A stretch of 8,461 bases of DNA from Bacteroidales bacterium (lineage in GTDB: Bacteria > Bacteroidota > Bacteroidia > Bacteroidales > VadinHA17), in NCBI GenBank assembly GCA_029935275.1, contig JAOZKQ010000084.1, positions 1 to 8,461 on the forward strand, given 5' to 3'. The notes under the pieces are model-generated. The model was given only the letters and a program-made list of their open reading frames with translations. It had not been told where the DNA came from and ran no database searches. Made by a program: the position numbers and the translations under genes. This document shows, one piece after another, positions 1 through 5,870 of the stretch (within the stretch, counting starts at the first letter, position 1; the number at the start of each line of letters is the position of its first letter).

Positions 1-98
1 CTTATTCATTATCCTTGTTTCTTGAAAGAAAGGAATTATTAGAGGTCCCCTTTAGTGCTTTAATTCAAAAAATGATTGACTTTATCTATAAAAACTAA
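1..98 (+). CDS. C-terminal tail of an upstream gene (partial, product unknown)
   Basis: An open frame enters from the left edge (first full codon at base 3) and ends with TAA at 96-98, giving 31 residues that end in PFSALIQKMIDFIYKN. The composition (alternating hydrophobic and charged residues, helix-like) looks like a real protein C-terminus, and the frame stays open through the whole available stretch, but 31 residues are too few to name a family. The stop lies 11 bases before the next ATG at 110, and I see no promoter box immediately ahead of that ATG, so the two genes are probably co-transcribed. The tail could also be a chance open frame; the other two forward frames close at about 24 and 42. 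Confidence 0.5.
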   Translation, partial: YSLSLFLERKELLEVPFSALIQKMIDFIYKN

Positions 99-109
99 TA
101 GTTATTAAT

Positions 110-1189
110 ATGATTAAAATAGAGGCAAGTATTTCTAAGGGATGGTTGAATAAGTATGGTGGATTTGCGTTTAATGATAAGTACTATATGGACCCTTTTT
201 ATCGGATGAAACAGGATGATGAATGCCATGCTTTCGTAAAAAAAGAATTTCCGGAGTACCCTTTGTATAATATGGAATCTAATTTGGTTCAGGCTGAATA
301 TGTAGTGCCCAATATGATGTTAGTGGGGGCAATTCAACCAAATATGATAATAGCTGCAGCACTTGGGGCTGAGTTTATCTATTCACCTGATAAAGATTCC
401 GATGTGGAAGGATATCCATTGCAATTGATTAAAAATGTTGAAGAACTTCCCTCCATTGATAAAGTATTGCAGCATTCTTTCATTAAACAACTGGAGGATC
501 AATTTTTAAAAGCAAGTGAAGATTATCCAGATTATCGTATAATTCCACCTTTTTTCTGGGATACTTCAGGACGTGCTACCATTCATGGGATCATTACGAC
601 TTCTATGAAATTTATCGGGCAGGATATTTTTATCAATATGCTTATGGAACCTGACCTGGTAAAAGGGATACATCAATGGATAACGGATGTATATATTGCT
701 GTTATAAAAAGGTTTTCCAGCCTGGGGAATCTGTCTGTAACTTCCGTTCATGTGGGTGAATGCTCCGGGGCCATGATTGACGAAGATTCTTACAGGGAAT
801 TTGTTAGTCCTTATATCAGTAAACTTGGAATGGAGTTTGGAAATATCAGGCTACATAGCTGTGGTAATAGTGATCATATTCTTGGCGCAATGTATGATGT
901 TTCAAATCTTTCTATAATTGACACAGGATCAAATACATCTCTGGCTAAAATTCGTGAACGTATGGGAAAGAATTTTGAGATTAATGTAGCCCCTCCGGTT
1001 GAAGTGATGATAAAAGGGGCCTCCTTAAATGATATGAAAGAATGGCTAAGAAAAACGCTGGAGGATAATAATGATGGAAATCTGAAGATTGTATATCATT
1101 TGGAGGCTGATTATAGTTGGGAAAACTGTAAATATATTCACGAAGAGTTAAACAATTTAGGAATAGTGAAGAAAAATCGTTTGTATTAA
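110..1189 (+). CDS. UroD/MtaA-superfamily protein (putative cobalamin-dependent methyltransferase-like)
   Basis: This 359-residue cytoplasmic protein belongs to the uroporphyrinogen decarboxylase superfamily, on the side of methylcobalamin:thiol methyltransferases (MtaA/MtbA/CmuA-like) rather than the haem enzyme HemE. Supporting features are VGAIQPNMI (72-80), a GAEF strand (86-89), the long helix before HVGECSGAMIDEDSYREFV (214-232), and IRLHSCGN (246-253), which matches the H-x-C zinc pair of MtaA-type proteins (here H249 and C251). In that family a third cysteine lies near the C-terminus, just before the conserved E-N. Here the corresponding stretch is VYHLEADYSWENC (328-340), so Y329 or H330 stands in place of cysteine, with C340 a little further on. 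Length fits the family. The start at 110 keeps the N-terminal fold and sits 11 bases after the preceding stop, suggesting an operon with the gene upstream. The substrate cannot be read from sequence, and no corrinoid protein or RamA-like activator is visible in the window. HemE is unlikely because its N-terminal RQAGRY-type motif is absent. Confidence 0.8.
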   Translation: MIKIEASISKGWLNKYGGFAFNDKYYMDPFYRMKQDDECHAFVKKEFPEYPLYNMESNLVQAEYVVPNMMLVGAIQPNMIIAAALGAEFIYSPDKDSDVEGYPLQLIKNVEELPSIDKVLQHSFIKQLEDQFLKASEDYPDYRIIPPFFWDTSGRATIHGIITTSMKFIGQDIFINMLMEPDLVKGIHQWITDVYIAVIKRFSSLGNLSVTSVHVGECSGAMIDEDSYREFVSPYISKLGMEFGNIRLHSCGNSDHILGAMYDVSNLSIIDTGSNTSLAKIRERMGKNFEINVAPPVEVMIKGASLNDMKEWLRKTLEDNNDGNLKIVYHLEADYSWENCKYIHEELNNLGIVKKNRLY

Positions 1190-1192
1190 GTT

Positions 1193-1213
1193 GTGGTTTT
1201 TAGGAAACACCAT
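1193..1213 (+). terminator. weak stem-loop after the UroD-like gene
   Basis: Four bases after the stop codon, TGGT-TTT pairs with AAA-ACCA (one bulged C at 1208) around a TAGG loop. The stem can be extended by a G-T pair at the base. It is followed only by a short AT-rich stretch, not a clean T run, so it is a possible weak terminator or a 3' end stabiliser. Its position between this gene and the separate promoter at 1241 is what makes it worth listing. Confidence 0.3.
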
Positions 1214-1240
1214 TTAGAATAAACTAATTATTAGAACCTC

Positions 1241-1270
1241 TTGTTTATGAGCATATGTTCATTATATTTG
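1241..1270 (+). promoter_or_regulatory. Bacteroidota-type promoter of the DUF134 gene
   Basis: TATATTTG at 1263-1270 is an exact match to the -7 box TAnnTTTG used by the primary sigma factor of Bacteroidota. TTG at 1241-1243 lies 19 bases upstream and fits the -33 element. Transcription would start at about 1275-1278, leaving a leader of less than 20 bases before the ATG at 1294. The leader carries AAAAAAGAGAG, a purine-rich but weak ribosome-binding stretch. This is the best promoter in the window because both boxes and the spacing agree. Confidence 0.72.
1247..1262. promoter_or_regulatory. candidate operator: 16-bp palindrome in the promoter spacer
   Basis: ATGAGCATATGTTCAT is an inverted repeat in which seven of eight base pairs match (the odd pair is G1251/T1258). 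It lies wholly between the -33 and -7 boxes and abuts the -7 box. A dimeric regulator bound here would block RNA polymerase, so it reads as a repressor site. The nearest candidate regulator is the DUF134 protein encoded directly downstream (autoregulation). The TGAxCA-TGxTCA half-site pattern also resembles operators of ArsR/SmtB-type metal sensors, so a regulator encoded elsewhere is possible. Confidence 0.6.
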
Positions 1271-1293
1271 TGAAATAAAAAAGAGAGTTTAAT

Positions 1294-1866
1294 ATGTCAC
1301 CCAGGCCAAAAAGATTCAGGAAAATGGAAGAACCACCCATGTTAAGGGGCTTCAGGCCTATTGGCATGTTTCGTGGTAATAATAAAGGTGTTTCTATTCA
1401 ATACGAAGAGTTTGAGGCTTTTAAGCTGGCAGATTATGAACATCTTTCACATGAGCAGGCGGCGAAAAAAATGGGGGTTTCCCGTCCTACTTTTACCAGG
1501 ATTTATGAAGAAGTAAGGAAAAAAATTGCCATTGCATTTGCTGAGGGCAGATCCATCCATTTTGATGGGGGCAATGTACAGTTTGATAAAGATTGGTTTC
1601 GTTGTTCCGCTTGCCACCATGTTTTCCATATGGATCTGAAAGAAGCCAATATATGTAAAAATTGTGGATCAGAGAAGATTGAGAGTATCAATGATGCTAA
1701 TCAGGACCGGTTCTCTGGCCATAGTTACCGGGGAGTAACGGCATTTCATCCTGGGCAAAAATGTATTTGTCCGGAATGTGGCATAAGTGTAACGCATGAA
1801 CAGGGTATACCATGCAGAAAAATGCATTGTCCGGGTTGTCAGTCATTAATGATACGCCTGGAATAA
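1294..1866 (+). CDS. DUF134/UPF0251 family DNA-binding protein with two zinc-binding modules
   Basis: The protein has 190 residues. Residues 1-95 match the DUF134 (UPF0251) family: a basic start MSPRPKRFRK, then a helix-turn-helix at about 50-76 whose LSHEQAAKKMGVSRPTFTRI segment is the family hallmark, and IHFDGGN at 88-94. A first zinc ribbon follows (C104-x2-C107 and C121-x2-C124). A second Cys-rich module holds C157-x-C159-x2-C162, C174 and C179-x2-C182, in the style of 'CxCPxCG...H..G.PC...CP.C' tails found in small proteins next to NifX/MTH1175-like (dinitrogenase FeMo-cofactor type) genes. Plain DUF134 proteins are nearer 100 residues, so this is a longer form. It is probably a transcription regulator sensing a metal, redox state or Fe-S status; the ligand is inference. 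It has its own promoter with a palindrome in the spacer, and the next gene converges on it, so it is transcribed alone. No MTH1175-like partner is in the window. Confidence 0.86.
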   Translation: MSPRPKRFRKMEEPPMLRGFRPIGMFRGNNKGVSIQYEEFEAFKLADYEHLSHEQAAKKMGVSRPTFTRIYEEVRKKIAIAFAEGRSIHFDGGNVQFDKDWFRCSACHHVFHMDLKEANICKNCGSEKIESINDANQDRFSGHSYRGVTAFHPGQKCICPECGISVTHEQGIPCRKMHCPGCQSLMIRLE

Positions 1867-1911
1867 TGGAAAGATTAAGATGAGTATGTGAGTGTTCAAC
1901 CTCATTCAGAC

Positions 1912-1964
1912 ATTAACAGATTAGTAATCAGTACTTAAAAAACTTCTATCTGCTCTCTGTTAAT
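1912..1964. repeat. 9-bp inverted repeat in the convergent gap, possible shared terminator
   Basis: ATTAACAGA (1912-1920) is perfectly repeated in inverse orientation as TCTGTTAAT (1956-1964), with 35 bases between the arms. It sits between two convergent genes and the right arm covers the stop codon of the minus-strand gene. Inside the loop a minus-strand T run (complement of AAAAAA at 1937-1942) is present. The long loop makes it a poor classical terminator, but nothing else in this 93-bp gap would end either transcript. Confidence 0.3.
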
Positions 1965-3051
1965 TGTTCCCAATTGGGATACTAATAATAAAGAGGTCTT
2001 TGTTTTTATTTCCACTTATAAGATGGCTATTAACTTCATTTGGAGATCCTTCCTTTAACTCATCAAGTAGAAAACTTACTTTTGATAAAGAATTTTTATC
2101 TGGCTGGCCGGATTGAAAAAGTTTTTCAAAATTTGCAATACATGTTTGACTGTAATCAGATGGTATAATCCATCCCAAATTAAATAACTTGAGCTTTTTG
2201 TTTTGTTCGAATTGAAAAACCATCTCTTTTAAAAGAAATTCATCCTGAGAGAGACAGCCAGAAGGGATAAGCTGCATTAATTTATGAAGTGAAACTGGCA
2301 GCTTGGGATTATTAAAAAAAGGGCTAGGATTTAATTTATTAATAAACTGGATCATTGAATTTATTTCCTCTACCGTATTCATGGCACAATTTCCTTTTAG
2401 GGTCAGGCTAAATATGTAGTTTTTATAAAAATCATTCAGGGCCTCCAAAAAGTCAAGTCCGTAATAATGCCTGGCTTGTTCTTCAGATTTGTTTTTTTGA
2501 ATGAATGACTCCATGAGAAAGAAAGTATTTTCTTTACTTATTTCAGTGAATTTAAAATTAATTTTATTGGCCGATTTTCTTGCAACTTCAATAAGACCCA
2601 GGCCGGCTCCACCTTTCTGGGAAAGAACTGTTTCCTTAAGTAAAGTTTTATAATAAAGGTCAAGGCCAAATTCAGAGAGGCTGTTTAGTTTTTCAATCTT
2701 AGCATTTAGTGAATGAACATTTTTTGAATTCATTACATTGGCAGAAGCAATGCTGAATAAGTCTTCCTCCCCCTGAACTAAAAATAGTTCTTTGGGCATT
2801 TTACCCGGACTTTCAATAAGAGAATGATGCCTGTTTACATTTTGGATACATTCAATCATAATATAAAAGGACCGTTTTCGCAATATAAGGGGAGCTGAGG
2901 TCTTCTTAATTAAGCTTTCTGCAATAGGGATTAGCACATCATTTATGGAATCATTAAAATTACCGACATAATTAAATGTAAGCTGTTTCTCTAAAATTTG
3001 TTTATAGAGAGAAACTCTTTCTTTAGAAAAAATATGATGGCTTTTTGTCAT
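1960..3051 (-). CDS. SiaB-like (DUF6272-type) GHKL protein kinase with an unrecognised C-terminal domain
   Basis: This 363-residue protein has no signal peptide or membrane segment. Residues ~20-185 look like the SiaB/DUF6272 family, GHKL-fold kinases that phosphorylate a SiaC-type partner in a partner-switching pathway with a PP2C phosphatase. Seen here are the N-box helix IMIECIQNVNRHH (64-76, with E67 and N71), a strand-rich middle with SANVMNSKNV (103-112), and the ATP-lid G-box KGGAGLGLIEVARKS (146-160). Residues ~186-363 form a second part I cannot assign; it includes a strand-helix stretch FSLTLKGNCAMNTVEEINSM (214-233) and a helix FLLDELKEGSPNE (327-339), which by eye faintly recall the start and N-box of the first half, so a diverged duplicated domain is possible. 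Typical family members are near 190 residues. No SiaC, SiaA-like phosphatase or response regulator lies next to it: the neighbours are a convergent DUF134 gene and a GH95 gene 149 bp upstream. The ATG at 3051 precedes the conserved region by a sensible margin. Confidence 0.66.
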   Translation of the reverse strand: MTKSHHIFSKERVSLYKQILEKQLTFNYVGNFNDSINDVLIPIAESLIKKTSAPLILRKRSFYIMIECIQNVNRHHSLIESPGKMPKELFLVQGEEDLFSIASANVMNSKNVHSLNAKIEKLNSLSEFGLDLYYKTLLKETVLSQKGGAGLGLIEVARKSANKINFKFTEISKENTFFLMESFIQKNKSEEQARHYYGLDFLEALNDFYKNYIFSLTLKGNCAMNTVEEINSMIQFINKLNPSPFFNNPKLPVSLHKLMQLIPSGCLSQDEFLLKEMVFQFEQNKKLKLFNLGWIIPSDYSQTCIANFEKLFQSGQPDKNSLSKVSFLLDELKEGSPNEVNSHLISGNKNKDLFIISIPIGNN

Positions 3052-3138
3052 TAATGATGACTAAAACATTAAAGAGATAAAATTATTAATATTTTTTAAC
3101 TTCAAGCTAAAAAATTTCCTTTGTTTTTTATAAGAAGA

Positions 3139-3146
3139 CAAACATA
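3139..3146 (-). promoter_or_regulatory. -7 promoter box for the SiaB-like gene
   Basis: On the minus strand this reads TATGTTTG, an exact TAnnTTTG match, about 88 bases ahead of the ATG at 3051. No clear TTTG is found 19-21 bases further upstream, so the -33 half is missing or weak. The box lies in the 149-bp gap between the GH95 gene and this gene, supporting separate transcription. Downstream of it the leader is very AT-rich and shows no Shine-Dalgarno sequence. Confidence 0.45.
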
Positions 3147-3200
3147 ATGCAGAAATAGTTGCATTCAGCTCAGATTTTATAATTTATACTACAGCCTTGA

Positions 3201-5519
3201 TTACTCATTAATTATTTCCAGATTTTGGTCAATATTGTAAGTTTCCCCCTTTTTGGTATTCAACTTAAGAACATTTCCTTCTGATGAAATGTAGCAGGTA
3301 TTTCCCAGTTTGGAAAGTATTTTTACCATGGTTAATTTCCCACTATCCCATTCCATATCTATTTGAAAACCACCTCTTGCCATAAGACCTTCCACTTTTC
3401 CTTTTTTCCATTCATCAGGAAGTGCAGGAAGTAAGATAATTTCTCCGGCATGACTCTGGAGTAGCATTTCTGCAATTCCGGCTGTACCCCCAAAATTCCC
3501 GTCAATCTGAAAGGGTGGGTGATTATCAAATAAGTTAGCTAATGTTGATTTCATAAGGAGGGCACGAATATTATTATATGCTTCATTTCCATTATGCAGA
3601 CGGGCATAAAAATTAATAATCCAGGCGCGACTCCAGCCTGTATGACCCCCGCCAAATGACAATCTGCGTTCAAGGGTCTTCCTTGAGGCCTCCATAAATT
3701 CAGGAGTTTCCATAAAACTAAATTGAGTTCCCGGATATAGAGCATATAGATGTGACATATGTCGATGGCCTGGTTCAGCTTCCTCATAGTCTTTCCGCCA
3801 CTCCATAATTGTTCCGTTTTTACCAATCTGCACAGGTGCAAGTTTCTCCAGTTTCTTTTCCAGTGTTTTGCTGAGTTTTTCGTCTTTACCTAATATCTTT
3901 GAAGCTTCAATTGTATTTTTAAAAAGATTAAAAATGATCTCCTGATCCATTGTAGGCCCCATATCCATACTTACAGCCTGACCATCTTTATCAAAATAAG
4001 TGTTTTCCGGTGACATAGATGGCCCGGAAACCAGCCACCCGGTTTCGGGGTCCTTGACTAGAAAATCATTAAAGAACAATGCAGCTTCTTTCATTATTGG
4101 CCAGGCCTTTTTTTCCAGAAATTCCAGGTCGCCGGTATATAAATAATGTTCCCATGGATGCAGTGCTAGCCAGGCACCACCCATCGGCCACATGCCCCAT
4201 CGTGGGGAACCAATAGGAGAAGTAGGAAACCATACATCGGTGGTATGATGCACTACAAAACCTTTGCTTCCATAAATAGTTTTGGCTGTTTTTTGACCCT
4301 TGGGAATCATTTTTTCTGTGAAATCAAACAGGGGAAGGTGGCATTCAGATAAATTGGTGACTTCAGCTGGCCAGTAGTTCATTTGCACATTGATATTTGT
4401 ATGATAATCTGCATTCCAGGGCGGTTTCATTCCGTCAGCCCAGATACCTTGTAAGTTAGCAGGGAGACTTCCTGGTCTGGAGCTGGAAATTAGCAGGTAA
4501 CGTCCAAACTGGAAGTAAAGTTCAATAAGGTCCGGATCAGCTGAGCCGCGTTTTAATGCGTCTAGTCTCTCATTGGTAGCAAAATATCTTGCATTGGAAC
4601 TTCCCAGTTCAAGTTTCACCCTGTTAAATAGATCTTGATAATCTTTAATGTGTGCTAAAAGGATGGTCTGATAGTTCTTCCCTTTAATTTTAGCTAGTTT
4701 TTCTTTACATAATTGTTCAGGATCACCGCCAAGGTAATCGGTTGCTGCTACAAGGATTAGGATTACTTCATCTGCATTTTTTACTGAAATGGAATTTCCG
4801 TCGCTTGTTATTTCTCCTCCTTTTGTTTGTATTTTAAGGCGGGTTTCCATTTTCACCCCATGTTTGTTCCCGATATGCTCTTTCATAGTGACTATTCCGG
4901 CATCACCGTAACTTATATGAGGATTTGCACCTGAACGGTCAAGTTTCAGGTTGAAGTTAATCTGGCCGGGTTGGTCTGCGGTAATTTTCATCAGTAAAGC
5001 ATCATCAGGTGAACTTGAGAATATTTCCCTTGTGAAATTCACTTTCCCGGCAGTATAGCTAAGCCTGGCAATTGCAGATTTAATATCCAGCTCCCGGATG
5101 TAATTTTGGACTCTTCCATAGTTTTCAAATTCAATTCTTATATCGCCTAAAGATTGATAGGTGTTTGTGCCGGATGGCAGTCGGGGAGAAAGAATTTTAT
5201 CAATGGTTAATTTTTCAGCTTCTGTTATTTCACCATCGAAAAGCATCTTTCGTATTTTGGAAATATATTTTTCTCCGTTTATTTTGTCTTCAATAAGCCC
5301 GTTGCGGGTCCAGACTGTTTCTTCATTAAGCTGGATGCGTTCTTCATTTATGCCTCCAAATACCATGGCTCCCAGTTTCCCGTTTCCTACAGGTAATGCT
5401 TCATTCCAGTTTTTAGCCGGTGTTTTATACCACAATACAAGATCTGCATCATTATTGACCTGGCCATAAATGACAAGATGTATCAGGGAGAAAAAGATGA
5501 AAAGATGAATTTTCCGCAT
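3201..5519 (-). CDS. secreted GH95 family glycoside hydrolase (probable alpha-L-fucosidase)
   Basis: GH95 enzymes are inverting hydrolases that remove alpha-linked L-fucose (some remove L-galactose) from glycans. This one has 772 residues, normal for the family. Residues 1-19 form a Sec signal peptide (MRK, hydrophobic core, likely cut after IYG before Q20), so it acts in the periplasm or outside. The N-terminal beta-domain begins with LWYKTPAKNWNEALPVGNGK (29-48) and FGGINEERIQLNEETVW (54-70). The (alpha/alpha)6 barrel carries HTNIN (373-377), whose N375 and N377 match the paired asparagines that activate water in BbAfcA; SMSPEN (501-506), whose E505 is the likely general acid; and IDGNFGG (672-678), with D673 the counterpart of the third catalytic residue. 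H373 just before the Asn pair is the residue I recall as typical of fucosidases, where galactosidases have Thr. A C-terminal beta-domain follows from about 690. No SusC/SusD pair, sulfatase or other glycosidase is next to it, so it is not visibly part of a polysaccharide locus. All catalytic residues are intact. Confidence 0.9.
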   Translation of the reverse strand: MRKIHLFIFFSLIHLVIYGQVNNDADLVLWYKTPAKNWNEALPVGNGKLGAMVFGGINEERIQLNEETVWTRNGLIEDKINGEKYISKIRKMLFDGEITEAEKLTIDKILSPRLPSGTNTYQSLGDIRIEFENYGRVQNYIRELDIKSAIARLSYTAGKVNFTREIFSSSPDDALLMKITADQPGQINFNLKLDRSGANPHISYGDAGIVTMKEHIGNKHGVKMETRLKIQTKGGEITSDGNSISVKNADEVILILVAATDYLGGDPEQLCKEKLAKIKGKNYQTILLAHIKDYQDLFNRVKLELGSSNARYFATNERLDALKRGSADPDLIELYFQFGRYLLISSSRPGSLPANLQGIWADGMKPPWNADYHTNINVQMNYWPAEVTNLSECHLPLFDFTEKMIPKGQKTAKTIYGSKGFVVHHTTDVWFPTSPIGSPRWGMWPMGGAWLALHPWEHYLYTGDLEFLEKKAWPIMKEAALFFNDFLVKDPETGWLVSGPSMSPENTYFDKDGQAVSMDMGPTMDQEIIFNLFKNTIEASKILGKDEKLSKTLEKKLEKLAPVQIGKNGTIMEWRKDYEEAEPGHRHMSHLYALYPGTQFSFMETPEFMEASRKTLERRLSFGGGHTGWSRAWIINFYARLHNGNEAYNNIRALLMKSTLANLFDNHPPFQIDGNFGGTAGIAEMLLQSHAGEIILLPALPDEWKKGKVEGLMARGGFQIDMEWDSGKLTMVKILSKLGNTCYISSEGNVLKLNTKKGETYNIDQNLEIINE

Positions 5520-5551
5520 TATTAATAGATTAGTTTGTGTATAAAATTTTC

Positions 5552-5559
5552 CGAAAGTA
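5552..5559 (-). promoter_or_regulatory. weak -7-like box upstream of the GH95 gene
   Basis: On the minus strand this reads TACTTTCG, one base off TAnnTTTG, about 32 bases ahead of the ATG at 5519. No good -33 element is seen. An exact TAATTTTG match lies further upstream (minus strand of 5627-5634) but also lacks a -33 partner at 19-21 bases. AAAATTTTCC occurs twice nearby (5543-5552 and 5581-5590); the second copy is part of the palindrome GGAAAATTTTCC (5579-5590). That palindrome could be an operator or simply AT-rich background. Confidence 0.3.
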
Positions 5560-5748
5560 CTAAAATTTAAGAAAAACCGGAAAATTTTCCAGACTAGTTA
5601 AAATGTTTATATCAGGTATTATTTTTCAAAATTAATTCAATATTGGGCAAATAAACTTGCAAAATATAAGGCTAAAATAATAATATTTTTGTCTTCTAAA
5701 ATACCCATACGTTTGAAATGGAAAACGATCGAATAAGAATGATCATAT

Positions 5749-5783
5749 ATCTTTCGATAAAGATGGAAACTCCGAAGTTTTCC
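5749..5783 (-). terminator. two adjacent stem-loops downstream of the RND gene, possible terminator
   Basis: Read on the minus strand, the first hairpin met is GGAAAACTTCGGAGTTTCC (5783-5765), with a stem of seven pairs, one bulged A and a UCGG loop. It is followed at once by ATCTTT-ATCG-AAAGAT (5764-5749), a perfect 6-bp stem with a 4-base loop. They lie about 88 bases after the RND stop. No clean T run follows, so termination is a guess; RNA 3'-end protection is an alternative. Confidence 0.28.
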
Positions 5784-5843
5784 TGATGGCCCATATTTTA
5801 TTTCAATAGGATAATAATAATATAGTGGATTTTGGCAATCTTG

Positions 5844-5861
5844 ATAATATATCGATATTAT
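5844..5861 (-). terminator. AT-only hairpin just after the RND stop codon
   Basis: ATAATAT (5844-5850) pairs perfectly with ATATTAT (5855-5861) around the loop ATCG. It begins about 9 bases downstream of the RND stop on the minus strand. The stem has no G-C pairs and would be unstable, and no T run follows, so it is at best an accessory 3' structure. Confidence 0.18.
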
Positions 5862-5870
5862 ATACCGATT

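Larger units (their letters stand above)
5520..5870. other. 351-bp gene-free gap between the RND and GH95 genes
   Basis: No convincing gene is present on either strand. The right half holds three small hairpins just beyond the RND stop codon (5844-5861, 5765-5783, 5749-5764). The left half holds promoter-like boxes facing the GH95 gene and the short palindrome GGAAAATTTTCC. The stretch is strongly AT-rich. Its size and content argue that the RND gene and the GH95 gene are separate transcription units although they point the same way. Confidence 0.7.

Noticed and set aside
110..1189. HemE, uroporphyrinogen decarboxylase of haem synthesis
   Set aside because: The N-terminal RQAGRY-type substrate motif is absent, while an H-x-C zinc pair typical of methyltransferase relatives is present.
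1968..1979. Perfect 12-bp palindrome TCCCAATTGGGA
   Set aside because: It lies inside the last codons of the SiaB-like gene (Ser-Ile-Pro-Ile-Gly-Asn-Asn end). No terminator T run or promoter is associated with it, so coding constraint plus chance is likely.
5161..5469. Plus-strand open frame of 102 codons opposite the GH95 gene
   Set aside because: It is antisense to the conserved N-terminal GH95 domain and its translation is low-complexity and Ser/Phe-rich, as expected of a shadow frame.
5718..5786. 22-residue open frame right behind a plus-strand TACGTTTG box (5708-5715)
   Set aside because: The box has only a poorly spaced TTTG upstream (16 bases), the ATG would be leaderless, and the peptide overlaps the hairpins. 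Chance is the simpler explanation.
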